Of a stretch of 59,511 nt of DNA, positions 26,323 through 37,000 are shown one piece after another (positions within the stretch are counted from its first letter, which is position 1; each line of letters opens with the position of its first letter). The position numbers and the translations under genes are program-made. The notes under the pieces were generated by a model. That model saw nothing but the letters and a program-made list of their open reading frames with translations. It was not told the origin of the DNA and did not search any database. The stretch spans positions 1 through 59,511 of the forward strand of contig JAIOZY010000029.1 of assembly GCA_021740385.1 (NCBI GenBank), read 5' to 3'. The DNA comes from Prolixibacteraceae bacterium. Lineage in GTDB: Bacteria; Bacteroidota; Bacteroidia; Bacteroidales; Prolixibacteraceae.

Positions 26323-28578
26323 ATGCTATTCGATTTCGACTTAATATCAAAAGTATACGCACTGTTTAGCCAAAGGGTTGACGATGCGCGTAACATTTTA
26401 CAACGGCCCATGACCCTTGCTGAAAAAATCTTATACGCGCATCTGCACAAAAACACGCCCCTAAAACAATACAAAAGGGGTACCGATTATGTCGATTTTT
26501 CGCCCGACCGTGTAGCCATGCAGGATGCCACGGCACAAATGGCGCTGCTCCAGTTTATGCAGGCAGGCAAAGAAAAAGTTTCCGTACCATCAACCGTTCA
26601 TGCCGACCACCTGATTCAGGCACGCATTGGGGCCGATAAGGATTTGCAGGAAGCCTTCAACCGCAACAATGAGGTTTACAATTTTCTGGAATCGGTTTCG
26701 AACAAATACGGGATCGGGTTTTGGAAACCGGGCGCGGGAATCATCCACCAGGTTGTTCTCGAAAACTATGCTTTCCCTGGCGGCATGATGATTGGTACCG
26801 ACTCCCACACACCCAATGCCGGTGGTTTGGGAATGATTGCCATTGGCGTTGGCGGGGCCGATGCCGTTGATGTGATGGCAGGCATGCCGTGGGAACTGAA
26901 AATGCCAAAACTGATCGGGGTAAAACTTACCGGCAAACTGAATGGCTGGGCTTCTCCCAAAGACATCATACTGAAAGTAGCCGGCATCCTTACCGTAAAA
27001 GGCGGAACCGGAAGCGTTGTTGAATATTTTGGCGAAGGCGCCCGGTCGTTGTCATGCACGGGAAAAGGAACCATTTGCAACATGGGGGCCGAAATTGGCG
27101 CAACCACCTCAACCTTTGGGTACGACGAAAGCATGCAGCGTTACCTGAAAGCTACCGGCCGTGGAAAAGTAGCTGAAGCTGCCGAAAAAATCAGCAGCTA
27201 CCTTACTGCCGACCGGGAAGTGTATGAAAACCCGGAAAATTATTTCGACCAGGTAATTGAAATCAACCTGTCGGAACTGGAGCCCCACCTTAACGGGCCC
27301 TTTTCGCCCGATATTGCAACCCCCATCAGCAAAATGAAAGAGGTTGCCGAACAAAACGGCTGGCCAGCCAAAGTCGAAGTCGGGCTCATCGGTTCCTGCA
27401 CCAACTCCTCGTACGAAGATATTTCAAGGGCTGCATCGGTAGCCAAACAGGCAGCCGAAAAGAAGCTGAAAACAAAGTCGATGTTTACCGTAACACCGGG
27501 TTCGGAACAAGTGCGTTTCACCATTGAACGCGATGGGTATATCGACATTTTCAAAAAAATTGGGGGCAATGTTTTTGCCAATGCCTGCGGCCCTTGCATC
27601 GGGCAATGGCACCGCGAAGGGGCCGAGAAGGGCGAAAAAAACACCATCGTCCATTCGTTTAACCGCAACTTTGCCAAGCGTGCCGACGGCAACCCCAACA
27701 CGCACGCTTTTGTGGCATCGCCCGAGTTGGTTACGGCACTGGCAATTGCCGGAAAGCTGGATTTTGACCCGCTAAACGATAAGTTGATTAATGCGGAAGG
27801 CAAGGAAGTAAAACTCGACCCGCCAACAGGTTGGGAATTACCACCTAAAGGTTTCGATGTTGACGACCCCGGCTACGTACCACCTGCCAAAGACGGATCG
27901 AAAGTTGAAGTTGTTGTAAAACCCGATTCGAAGCGCCTGCAACTGCTCACCCCCTTTGAACCATGGAACGGCAAAAACATTACCGGTGCCCGCCTGCTCA
28001 TTAAGGCCAAAGGCAAATGCACCACCGACCACATATCAATGGCCGGCCCCTGGCTCCGTTTTCGCGGCCACCTCGATAACATATCGAACAACTGCCTGAT
28101 TGGGGCCGTTAATGCCTTTAACAACGAAACCAACAAAGTAAAAAACCAACTAAGCGGCCAGTACGGCGAGGTTCCGCAAGTGCAAAGGGAATACAAAGCA
28201 AACGGCATACCCACAATTGTTGTTGGCGACCACAACTACGGCGAAGGCTCTTCGCGCGAGCATGCCGCCATGGAACCCCGTCACCTTGGCGTTCGTGTCG
28301 TACTGGTAAAATCGTTTGCCCGCATTCACGAAACCAACCTGAAAAAACAGGGAATGCTGGCCCTCACTTTCAACAACGAGGCCGATTACGACAAAATTCA
28401 GGAAGACGACATCTTCAACTTTGTAAACCTCGACCAGTTTGCACCGGGCAAACCCATCGATATTGAAGTGCTGCACAGCAACAACACGAAAGACACAATA
28501 CGTACAAACCACACCTATAACACACAGCAAATTGAATGGTTTAAAGCCGGATCGGCGTTGAATTTGATAAAGAAGTAA
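26323..28578 (+). CDS. acn: Aconitate hydratase, mitochondrial-type
   Basis: The 751-residue enzyme isomerises citrate to isocitrate. It resembles the mitochondrial aconitase rather than AcnA/IRP or AcnB. The three cysteines that hold the 4Fe-4S cluster are C359 ([10 protein letters not shown]), C422 and C425 ([11 protein letters not shown]). [15 protein letters not shown] (156-170), [18 protein letters not shown] and other active-site segments are present. The gene opens a run with icd and gltA on the same strand. About 265 bp precede it, with TACTATATTC near 26152-26161 as a weak promoter candidate and a long untranslated leader if that is correct. Confidence 0.96.
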   Translation: MLFDFDLISKVYALFSQRVDDARNILQRPMTLAEKILYAHLHKNTPLKQYKRGTDYVDFSPDRVAMQDATAQMALLQFMQAGKEKVSVPSTVHADHLIQARIGADKDLQEAFNRNNEVYNFLESVSNKYGIGFWKPGAGIIHQVVLENYAFPGGMMIGTDSHTPNAGGLGMIAIGVGGADAVDVMAGMPWELKMPKLIGVKLTGKLNGWASPKDIILKVAGILTVKGGTGSVVEYFGEGARSLSCTGKGTICNMGAEIGATTSTFGYDESMQRYLKATGRGKVAEAAEKISSYLTADREVYENPENYFDQVIEINLSELEPHLNGPFSPDIATPISKMKEVAEQNGWPAKVEVGLIGSCTNSSYEDISRAASVAKQAAEKKLKTKSMFTVTPGSEQVRFTIERDGYIDIFKKIGGNVFANACGPCIGQWHREGAEKGEKNTIVHSFNRNFAKRADGNPNTHAFVASPELVTALAIAGKLDFDPLNDKLINAEGKEVKLDPPTGWELPPKGFDVDDPGYVPPAKDGSKVEVVVKPDSKRLQLLTPFEPWNGKNITGARLLIKAKGKCTTDHISMAGPWLRFRGHLDNISNNCLIGAVNAFNNETNKVKNQLSGQYGEVPQVQREYKANGIPTIVVGDHNYGEGSSREHAAMEPRHLGVRVVLVKSFARIHETNLKKQGMLALTFNNEADYDKIQEDDIFNFVNLDQFAPGKPIDIEVLHSNNTKDTIRTNHTYNTQQIEWFKAGSALNLIKK

Positions 28579-28591
28579 AACCACCCCCCAA

Positions 28592-28605
28592 CCCCCTTAA
28601 GGGGG
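28592..28605. terminator. Hairpin after acn
   Basis: CCCCCTTAAGGGGG lies 14 bp past the acn stop codon. A C-rich stretch precedes it and an AT-rich stretch follows. Such C-run/G-run hairpins are frequent at Bacteroidota operon ends. There is no long T run, so strength is uncertain. Confidence 0.5.
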
Positions 28606-28699
28606 AGTATTAAACTACTGAGAAGGTAGTGACGTTCTTTAAACGATTTAAAACAACATTTTGGGTTAAAATTTACCCTGAAAGGGTTATAGATTTTAG

Positions 28700-28718
28700 C
28701 ACAGGGCAACGCCCTGTG
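28700..28718. repeat. Perfect short hairpin in the acn-icd gap
   Basis: CACAGGGC-AAC-GCCCTGTG is an 8-bp perfect stem with a 3-base loop. The acn-icd gap (28579-28946) otherwise holds the C/G hairpin at 28592 and a hairpin word at 28896-28914 (TCCCCGC...GCGGGA). No promoter of good quality was found in it. Confidence 0.5.
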
Positions 28719-28946
28719 TTATAACGAATCCAAAATAACTTAGGCCGATCTCCCGGTATTGAAAAAAGACAGCATGTTGTATCGGCCATAATTACACACA
28801 ACCCCTAAAGAGAAATTAGGTAAGTGCAAATTTAATAAAACGTTCATTTTAAAATTTTAAAAAAGTAACAAACTCCAAAATTGGCAGTTCTTAATTCCCC
28901 GCTGGTTGGCGGGATTAGAGCGTGTTTGGAGGATATTTATTCAATT

Positions 28947-30176
28947 ATGGAAAAAATTAAAGTACTAAATCCGGTAGTTGAGCTCGACGGAGACGAGATG
29001 ACAAGAGTGATTTGGCAGTTTATCAAAGATAAATTAATTCTGCCCTACCTCGACATTGATTTAATAAGCTACGACCTGAGCATAGAAAACCGTGACCGCA
29101 CCAACGATCAGGTCACAGTTGACGCGGCCAATGCCATTAAAGAACACGGGGTGGGCATTAAATGTGCCACCATTACACCCGATGAAGCAAGGGTTAAAGA
29201 ATTCAACCTCAAAGAAATGTGGAAATCGCCCAACGGCACCATCCGTAACATTCTGGGCGGAACGGTTTTCAGAGAACCCATCATGATAAAAAACATACCA
29301 CGGCTTGTACCCGGCTGGAAACACCCAATATGCATCGGCCGCCATGCCTATGGCGACCAGTATCGTGCAACCGACTTTGTAACAAAAGGAAAGGGTAAAC
29401 TCACCATTACCTTTACGCCTGCCGATGGCAGCACGCCGCAGGAATACCATGTACACGATTATGAGGGCGACGGGGTAGCCATGGCCATGTTCAATACCGA
29501 TGAATCGATTACCGGTTTTGCCCGTGCCTGTATGAACCAGGCCCTCGATAAAAACTGGCCGTTGTACATGAGTACGAAAAACACCATCCTGAAAAAATAC
29601 GACGGGCGTTTCAAAGATATTTTTCAAGAAATATTTGAAAACGAATTCAGGGAAAAATTCGAAGAAGCCGGCATTACCTACGAACACCGGCTGATTGACG
29701 ACATGGTAGCTGCTGCCCTGAAATGGGAAGGCGCTTTTGTGTGGGCCTGCAAAAATTACGATGGCGATGTACAGTCCGACACCGTTGCCCAGGGTTTTGG
29801 TTCGCTTGGCCTGATGACCTCGGTACTGGTTACACCCGATGGCAAAACCCACGAAGCCGAAGCTGCCCACGGAACCGTAACCCGCCATTACAGGCTGCAC
29901 CAGCAGGGAAAGCCCACTTCGACAAATCCCATTGCATCGATATTTGCATGGACAAGGGGTTTGTCGCACAGGGGAAAACTCGACAATACACCGGAACTGG
30001 TTCAGTTTGCTGAAACACTCGAACAGGTTTGCATCGAAACCGTTGAAAGCGGCAAAATGACCAAAGACCTCGCCCTTATCATTCACGGCTACGATTTAAA
30101 ACCGGAACATTACCTCACAACCGAGCAGTTCCTTCAGGCCCTGGATGAAAATTTGACAAAGAAACGAAACCAATAA
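28947..30176 (+). CDS. icd: NADP-dependent isocitrate dehydrogenase, eukaryotic-like (type II)
   Basis: The 409-residue enzyme oxidises isocitrate to 2-oxoglutarate with NADP. It belongs to the homodimeric eukaryote-like group, shown by [16 protein letters not shown] at the N-terminus, [19 protein letters not shown] (substrate loop), [15 protein letters not shown], and [20 protein letters not shown] (cofactor region). The frame opens at 28881, but the first 22 residues come from a hairpin repeat and have no counterpart in the family, so the ATG at 28947 is chosen. gltA follows after 83 bp. Confidence 0.95.
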   Translation: MEKIKVLNPVVELDGDEMTRVIWQFIKDKLILPYLDIDLISYDLSIENRDRTNDQVTVDAANAIKEHGVGIKCATITPDEARVKEFNLKEMWKSPNGTIRNILGGTVFREPIMIKNIPRLVPGWKHPICIGRHAYGDQYRATDFVTKGKGKLTITFTPADGSTPQEYHVHDYEGDGVAMAMFNTDESITGFARACMNQALDKNWPLYMSTKNTILKKYDGRFKDIFQEIFENEFREKFEEAGITYEHRLIDDMVAAALKWEGAFVWACKNYDGDVQSDTVAQGFGSLGLMTSVLVTPDGKTHEAEAAHGTVTRHYRLHQQGKPTSTNPIASIFAWTRGLSHRGKLDNTPELVQFAETLEQVCIETVESGKMTKDLALIIHGYDLKPEHYLTTEQFLQALDENLTKKRNQ

Positions 30177-30259
30177 ATGGTGAAGACATTCAGCAACCTG
30201 TTTGCTCATATTTTAAAGTTAAAACACACTTATTTATTTAACCCAAAAAAGGAAAAATT

Positions 30260-31579
30260 ATGGAATACATCAAAAGCCGTTTTTATGAAAAAGCAACGAA
30301 ATGCATTGCTGAATATAACAATCTGAAAAAAGAACATGCCGATAAAGTGATTGCAGAAGTTACCGTTGGACAGGTACTTTCCGGCATGAAAGGTGTACCA
30401 AGCCTGGTTACCGATACATCAAAGCTCGACCCCAATGAAGGGATCCGTTTCAGGGGGCATACCATACCGGAATTACGCAAGAACCTGCCACGTTTGAGCC
30501 CCGATGGGGAGCCCCTGCCCGAAGGGCTGTTCTATCTGCTTTTGCTGGGGGAAATCCCCAACCACGAAGACATGATGAACATCTCAAAAGACTGGTCGAC
30601 CCGCTCGCACGTACCACAGCATGTGTACGATGTAATTGAAGCTCAGCCCAAAAATGCAAAACCCATGACACAGTTTGCTGCCGCCATTACCAGCATGGCT
30701 ACCGAATCGGTTTTTCAAAAAGCCTACCGTTCGGGCATTGGCAAACAATATTATTGGGACTTTATCTACGACGATGTAATGAACCTGATTGCCAAACTGC
30801 CCCGGGTTGCGGCATACATTTACCGCCGTAACTTTTTCAACGGCGACCATATTGAACCTAACCCAAGGCTCGACTGGGCCGGCAACCTGGCCCACATGAT
30901 GGGGCACGATGAGGAAGAGGTAAAACGCCTGCTCAGGCTTTACATGGTCATCCATTCCGACCACGAAGGCGGAAACGTTTCGGCACACGCAACACATCTG
31001 GTTGGTTCGGCATTAAGCAACCCTTATTACTCATTTGCAGCCGGTATGCTCGGGCTTGCAGGACCGCTTCATGGCTATGCAAACCAGGATGTAATTTTCT
31101 GGATTTTTGAAATGATTGAAGAACTCGGCACGGATGAACCAACCAACAAACAACTTGAAAAATACGTAAAACAAACCCTGAAACAGGGGCGTGTTATACC
31201 CGGCTACGGTCATGCCGTTTTACGCCAAACCGACCCCCGGTTTACGGCTCAACAGGATTTTGCAAAAAAATACATAGTAAAAGATAAGCTTGTTGACATT
31301 GTTAATAAGCTTTATGAAGTTGTACCGCCAATACTGGGAAACATTGGTAAAATTCAAAACCCGTGGCCCAATGTTGATGCCTTTTCAGGCGCCCTGCTTT
31401 ATCATTACGGAATTAAGGAGTACACGTTCTATACCGTGCTGTTTGGTGTTGCCCGCTCGCTGGGCGTGTTGGCCTCGCTGATTTTAGACCGTGTTTACGG
31501 TTTCCCCATCGAAAGGCCATCGTCGTACGAAATGAAATGGTACATTGAAAAAGCTACGGGCAAAAACCCGGTTTGCTGA
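30260..31579 (+). CDS. gltA: Citrate synthase, eukaryotic-type
   Basis: The 439-residue enzyme condenses acetyl-CoA and oxaloacetate. It belongs to the eukaryote-like citrate synthases: VTVGQVLSGMKGVPSL, GIRFRGHTIPE, MVIHSDHEGGNVSAH, AGPLHGYANQDV, RVIPGYGHAVLRQTDPR and NVDAFSGALLYHYG. The active-site histidines (HGYAN and GYGHAV) and aspartate (NVDAFSG) are all present. The allosteric NADH-binding N-terminus of proteobacterial enzymes is missing. It completes the acn-icd-gltA run, which turns acetyl-CoA and oxaloacetate into 2-oxoglutarate. A clear terminator follows. Confidence 0.96.
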   Translation: MEYIKSRFYEKATKCIAEYNNLKKEHADKVIAEVTVGQVLSGMKGVPSLVTDTSKLDPNEGIRFRGHTIPELRKNLPRLSPDGEPLPEGLFYLLLLGEIPNHEDMMNISKDWSTRSHVPQHVYDVIEAQPKNAKPMTQFAAAITSMATESVFQKAYRSGIGKQYYWDFIYDDVMNLIAKLPRVAAYIYRRNFFNGDHIEPNPRLDWAGNLAHMMGHDEEEVKRLLRLYMVIHSDHEGGNVSAHATHLVGSALSNPYYSFAAGMLGLAGPLHGYANQDVIFWIFEMIEELGTDEPTNKQLEKYVKQTLKQGRVIPGYGHAVLRQTDPRFTAQQDFAKKYIVKDKLVDIVNKLYEVVPPILGNIGKIQNPWPNVDAFSGALLYHYGIKEYTFYTVLFGVARSLGVLASLILDRVYGFPIERPSSYEMKWYIEKATGKNPVC

Positions 31580-31605
31580 TTCTCATAAATATTATTGCTG
31601 AAAAG

Positions 31606-31633
31606 AGGTTGCTAAAAAAGGCAACCTTTTTTT
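31606..31633 (+). terminator. Rho-independent terminator after gltA
   Basis: AGGTTGC (31606-31612) pairs with GCAACCT (31621-31627) over an 8-base A-rich loop and is followed by a run of T. It is 27 bp past the gltA stop codon. Confidence 0.85.
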
Positions 31634-31639
31634 ATTTAA

Positions 31640-31837
31640 AAAAAACCAAACAACACCCAATCACAACCTGTCAACAACAAAAAACGACAACTCAACGACA
31701 TTTCCCAAATAGGCGATTACGCTTTTTACAACAACGATATCGATACCATTGCCTTTGCCAGCCTGCCCAATATCAATTACATCGGCATCAGGGCTTTTTA
31801 CCGCAACGAGTTAACAACAATAGATTTACAAGAATAA
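31640..31837 (+). pseudogene. Remnant of a BspA-like leucine-rich repeat protein
   Basis: A plus-strand frame without a start codon is open from 31640 to the TAA at 31835-31837. It encodes about two LRR_5-type repeats: SQIGDYAFYNNDIDTIAFAS, then NINYIGIRAFYRNELTTIDL. The IGxxAFxxN-x-x-x-TI pattern is typical of BspA-like surface proteins. No signal peptide or upstream repeats remain, so this is the 3' end of a lost gene. Confidence 0.6.
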
Positions 31838-32010
31838 GAAATTTGTTTTTCTTCGGTTTTAGGTATCAGCTTATAGGAATCAATTTGTGAAAAGAAGTTA
31901 CCGTATTTTTCCGACAGGTTACCGGCAAATGAACTAAGACTGCCTGCGGCCCCGGGGCCACCGTGTATCAGAAAAACCCTAAAAGGCAATTCTCCATGTA
32001 ATCTGTAACT
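31798..32010 (-). pseudogene. N-terminal fragment of an alpha/beta hydrolase
   Basis: On the minus strand a frame without a credible start codon encodes LHGELPFRVFLIHGGPGAAG and then SLSSFAGNLSEKYG. HGGPG is the oxyanion-hole motif of proline-iminopeptidase-type alpha/beta hydrolases. Similarity covers only about 31905-32001. The rest of the frame is not hydrolase-like and runs into the LRR remnant, and no nucleophile elbow is present. A TAA lies just upstream at 32011-32013. The gene is broken at both ends. Confidence 0.6.
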
Positions 32011-32497
32011 TTAAATACTTTCCAATATTTTTAATTAACAAATCATCCGTAAATGTAATCTTTAAAATATCAATTAATCACCATGACATAAATAATTGTC
32101 TGCCTGCCAGGAAAAGCAAGCAGATAATTTGGCACTTATAACGGATGATTTTACATTTCAGCGGGAAATAACTATAAATAACATTGGGCAGGCCGTTTTC
32201 TACACTTTTATCTATTTGTCCACCCCAAATATTCATCAGTACCCTTTTTTAATAAGTGTTAATTTTACTTTTATACCGGGCAAATGGCAGAAAAATTTTC
32301 TGTGCTCTTTTTAATGAAAAGTTATTGATTTTCAATTTCGAACAAAATGGGACACATGCTATGGAAAACATCCGATTCAGGAAAAACAGAAACGGGGCAA
32401 GAACGAAAATAAAAAACACAAAACACCATCAATACCCGATATTGCGAATGAATATCAATAAGATATAAAAAGAATAAATCTAATCAAATCTAATTTT
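32011..32497. other. Intergenic region before the SusC/SusD locus
   Basis: This stretch of about 490 bp separates the two gene remnants from the first gene of the polysaccharide locus. It is AT-rich and shows no plausible gene on either strand. A 9-bp inverted pair, ATCATCCGT near 32043 and ACGGATGAT near 32140, is the only symmetry noticed. No TTG-n20-TAnnTTTG promoter was found for the locus, so its control is not visible here. Confidence 0.5.
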
Positions 32498-33985
32498 ATG
32501 AAAACAACTAAACTAATTATTAGATGCGCGTTATGCGCCGCAATCTTTGTCGTATTAGGTATAGTTGGGTGCGAACAATTGGATCCATATTCAATTGATG
32601 CGCCCTCTGACCTACAGGAAAAAATCGACTCTGTCGCAAATATCTCTGTACGAGAAAAGGAAATCGCAGATTCTATTGCAGCTGCTGAGGCTGCCGCTAT
32701 GGAAGCTCGCCTTATTGATGATGTTTATCAAATAGGCGCAACAGATAATTCTTCCGGGTGGTGGGGAGGCCATTCAAAATATTATCGCTCGGAGAATAAT
32801 GCAGATACTATTTACGTAAAGTTCAAAAACTTTACCAGTGGTAACAATGTATGGTGTAATTGGGTACAAGCAATTACCAATGATGTGCCCCGTGGTGGCG
32901 ATGGCTACGTTGAATATGCCATTTGGCGTGCCGACAACTACGGCAACTTTGCCTGGGGTACTGAAAATGGCGTTGGATGGAACACAGATAACGAAGGTGA
33001 TACCCATGGACAACAACAAACAACAAACTATGACGACATGGCTACCGATAATGATGATTACACTGAGTATATCAATTTAATGAATGGTGCCGATTGCGTT
33101 GCACAGATAACACGTGGAGGTGATTCAATATATGTAGATGTTGAAATGACTGCGTTATCAGGCAGAAAGCTTACAAAATCGTTCTACATAATAGAAGATG
33201 GCATTAAAGATCAGCCTATTCGAGTTTTCTGGACATTGGAAAACTGTCACCTTGTGTTTTATAAAACACTTAATCCACCATTAGAAGAGTTTATTCCCGA
33301 TTTTGAACTAGATGAAAACTGGGATAGTGGTGATGTTGAGGAGATTGAGGAAGAGGAACCAGAGGTTACAGGAGGAGTAACCTACCGAGCTGATATGACA
33401 GCAACTATTACAACAACAGTGGAAGAAGTATTCACATACACCTATTTTGCAGAAGGACTTCCTTATGGGGGATACGGTTCATTTTTGATTATCGAAGGTG
33501 GACATATGGTAATAGATCCGGCCGGTACGTATTATTGTGCTCTTGCCGACACTCTAAACGATGTTGCATGGTATTATCCTTATACAGAAGAAGCAATTAT
33601 TGGTTTAGAAGATAATACTACTCCCTGGTGGACTGCATTTAGTAATTACACATCTGTAATTGGAGAAGGATATTTCCACTACAAGTTTGTGAACTACTCT
33701 AGCGGTTTAGAGAATTGGCATAACTGGGTTATTGCATTATCTAACGGACATGTACGCGAAAGCAACAGTTACAAAGAATGCTTTGTATTACGTGCTGATG
33801 CTTTTGGTTGGGGTGATTACTATGTAGGTGACAATATTGCCAATAACTATAATTGGGATAATTTTCTAACAGATATGAACGGATCTACAGTTGAAATATC
33901 TTTAAAAATTTCAGCTGAAACCTCACCAGATCTAAAATCAGCTATGGTTAGCAAAGCACTGAAACCTGGCGAAACAATAAAATAA
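32498..33985 (+). CDS. Surface lipoprotein with two repeated aromatic-rich domains
   Basis: The 495-residue protein has a lipoprotein signal (GIVGC, Cys25) and a helical, Ala/Glu-rich segment (45-72). Two related domains follow. The first (about 75-260) contains GWWGGHSKYY, FKNFTSGNN and WCNWVQAIT. The second (about 355-485) contains PWWTAFSNYT, FVNYSSGLEN and WHNWVIALS. An acidic linker (EEIEEEEPE) separates them. The paired tryptophans suggest carbohydrate binding, as for a SusE/SusF-type glycan-binding protein, but no named family was recognised. It precedes susC by 44 bp on the same strand, so it is likely the first gene of the locus, whereas SusE-type genes usually follow susD. Confidence 0.75.
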   Translation: MKTTKLIIRCALCAAIFVVLGIVGCEQLDPYSIDAPSDLQEKIDSVANISVREKEIADSIAAAEAAAMEARLIDDVYQIGATDNSSGWWGGHSKYYRSENNADTIYVKFKNFTSGNNVWCNWVQAITNDVPRGGDGYVEYAIWRADNYGNFAWGTENGVGWNTDNEGDTHGQQQTTNYDDMATDNDDYTEYINLMNGADCVAQITRGGDSIYVDVEMTALSGRKLTKSFYIIEDGIKDQPIRVFWTLENCHLVFYKTLNPPLEEFIPDFELDENWDSGDVEEIEEEEPEVTGGVTYRADMTATITTTVEEVFTYTYFAEGLPYGGYGSFLIIEGGHMVIDPAGTYYCALADTLNDVAWYYPYTEEAIIGLEDNTTPWWTAFSNYTSVIGEGYFHYKFVNYSSGLENWHNWVIALSNGHVRESNSYKECFVLRADAFGWGDYYVGDNIANNYNWDNFLTDMNGSTVEISLKISAETSPDLKSAMVSKALKPGETIK

Positions 33986-34029
33986 TAGTTTTAAAGTAGG
34001 CTAATCACTAAAAATAAAACACTCATATT

Positions 34030-37000
34030 ATGAAATATACATTTTTAATCCTGTTGGGATTACTGGCGTTTGTACCGGCAACATTTGCAGAAGGCACTGG
34101 TAATACTGACCAAATGTTAAACACTCAAACAAACAACATAACCGTAAAAGGTAAGGTTGTTGATGAAGCCGGTGAATCGCTTCCGGGCACAACCGTACAG
34201 CAACAAGGTACAACCAATGGTGTAATTACCAACATTGATGGTAACTTCTCTATTTCTGTTCCTTCAGATGCTACGCTGATCATTTCTTTTGTAGGATACA
34301 AAACCACTGAAGTAAGCGTTGGAGGAAGAAGCGACCTTGGCAACATTACGTTGCAATCGGAATTAAGGGAACTCGAACAGGTGGTGGTAATCGGCTACGG
34401 TACACAACGCAAGGTTGACCTCACCGGTTCCGTTGCCGTTGTCAACACCGAAGAGATGAAAAAAGTATCAAACTCAAACATCTCAACCATGCTTGAAGGT
34501 AAAGTGGCCGGTGTTCAAATTACAACCGACGGAGAACCGGGAGCCGACCCGATAGTCCGTATCCGTGGTATCGGTTCGTTTGGCAGCACCTCACCACTCT
34601 ACGTTGTCGATGGTGTACCAATGGGAACAACCATTCGCGACTTCTCTCCAAACGATATCGAAAGCCTTCAGGTACTTAAGGATGCTTCTGCGGCCGCCAT
34701 TTACGGTTCGCGTGCTGCCAATGGCGTGGTTATCATCACCACAAAGCAAGGCAAAAAGAACCAGCCCATGAAGATCGATTACAAAGGCTACGTTGGTCTC
34801 GACCAGGTAGAAAAAGGCGTGTACAATGTTATGGATTCATACCAATATGGGGAATACGTTACCATGGCATTCGGAAACAACGACATGGATGTTCCCGCCG
34901 GGTACAATCCTTCAAGCAATAAATACGTCAATCCAGACGAGGTTAACACCGATTGGTTCGATGAGTCGTTTAAAACAGGTATTCGTCAGAATCACAACGT
35001 CAACATCTCGGGTGGCGGGGCAAACAACACCTACAACATCGCCCTCGACTACTACAGCCAGGAAGGGACAATGGTTGGTGCCGGTCCGAACTTCGACCGT
35101 TACACGGCCCGTGTCAACAATACGATGGATGTTAAGTTTATTAAAATTCAAACAAACATCGTGTATAGCCACAGTGACCAGGACAATATGGCGCTCAGCA
35201 ACGCCAACGAATACGTACAGGGCCTGTATGGCGCACAATACCCGGTAATGGCTTCAGCTTTGCTTCAACCTCCAACCATCAAGGCTTACGATGAATCGAC
35301 CTGGGTGCTCGACGATAAAATTCCTTCTGCAGCCAAATACACCTATGACTCATACGGTTATGGCACATACTACGACGATGTTCATGGAGACCTGCGTGTA
35401 ACAAACCTGCTGCTTACCAATAGCCTTTTGGAACGGAACACGGTTGTTGACCGCGTTGTTGCTTCCGGTTCGGCAATTATTGATCTCATAGGCATGGTTG
35501 GGCAGGAAAGCAGTAATCACAAGCTCAATTACAACCTTAACCTGTCATACAGTAAAACCATTGCAAAGGACTTTACGTTCGTGCCTGCATTTATACAGAG
35601 TACAACAAACTACTTATCGAAAAGCGATGAGAACCTGCAACAAGGCTACCGCAACTACAGCGATGCACTTATGGAAAACACGTTAACCTACGATGGCAAT
35701 TTTGGGCTTAGTCACCTCAATGTTGTTGTTGGTCAAACATTCGAACGCGAACTTTATCACACGCTCACAGGCAAAGGTGTTAACATGCCCGAACCATACT
35801 ATCTGCAAATAGATAACGCAAAGGAAACGACAGCAACAAGCTTTGAAAGCGAGCACGTGCTGGCATCGTATATCGGTCGTATCAACTACGATTTCGATAA
35901 CAAGTATCTTTTTTCGGCGACCATACGTCGTGATGGTTCAAGCCGTTTTGCTCCGAACAACAATGTAGGTTGGTTCCCATCTGTATCAGCAGGTTGGCGT
36001 ATCGAACGCGAAAACTTCTTCCCATTGGACGAATCGATTATCGGTCTGTTCAAGATTCGTGGCAGCTATGGTGAGCTTGGTAATGAGAACTTAATACCCT
36101 TAGCGGCTACAGAAGGTAGGCCAGCCACAAGTGAATACCAATACATGAGTGTTATGCAAAGGGGTGACTATACCTACAGCTTTGGAAATAACAAAGTTAA
36201 CGGATCATCAATATCAAACTTTGTAAACAAAAACATCATATGGGAAACCAAGAAAACCACGGATGTAGGTCTAGACCTTGCAATGTTTAATAATAAATTA
36301 GAATTTACTTTTGACTGGTACAAGTCAATATCAGAAAATCTACTTTATGAAGTAGCTGTTCCTTCCAATGCAGGTGTTACTAACGAAACAGTAATGATGA
36401 ATGCAGCAACAATGGAGAACTCAGGCCTTGAGTTCCTGATTGCCTATCACAATTATGACGGTGCTGTTAAGTTTGATATTTCTGCAAATTTATCTACGCT
36501 TAAAAACAAGGTGACAAAGCTGGGCGTTTCGGGCGAACCCCGTACCGATGGCTACTGCCGCACCGAAGAAGGCCGTGAAGTGGGTGAATTTTATGGCTAT
36601 GTTTACGAAGGAATCTTCGAGTCGCAGGAACAAATTGATACCCGTGTCAACTCAGAAGGCGAATACATCAACCAGAGCGGGGCACAACCGGGTGACTGCG
36701 CCTACGCCGACCTTAACAACGATGGTGAAATTACCAACGAAGACCAGACTTTCCTGGGTAGCGGTTTGCCAAAGATGCATTATGGTTTGAATGCACGTGT
36801 TGAATGGAATGGTTTTGACCTGAGCATATCGACCTATGGAGCTGCAGGTTTCAAAGCTTTAGATTTTATTGATGTCACATTGCGCAGCTCATACTTTACA
36901 CTCAACAAGAACGTTGATCTGTTGAATGCCTGGACTCCGGATAACACAAACACCGATATTCCACGCGTAGCATACAAATCGACAGGTTCAATCACAAACG

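Noticed and set aside
28881-28946. Longer start for icd
   Set aside because: The extra 22 codons come from a hairpin repeat (28896-28914) and have no counterpart in isocitrate dehydrogenases.
32096-32468. Two plus-strand frames of about 70 codons
   Set aside because: No recognisable protein, no start signal, and AT-rich low-complexity content. Treated as intergenic.
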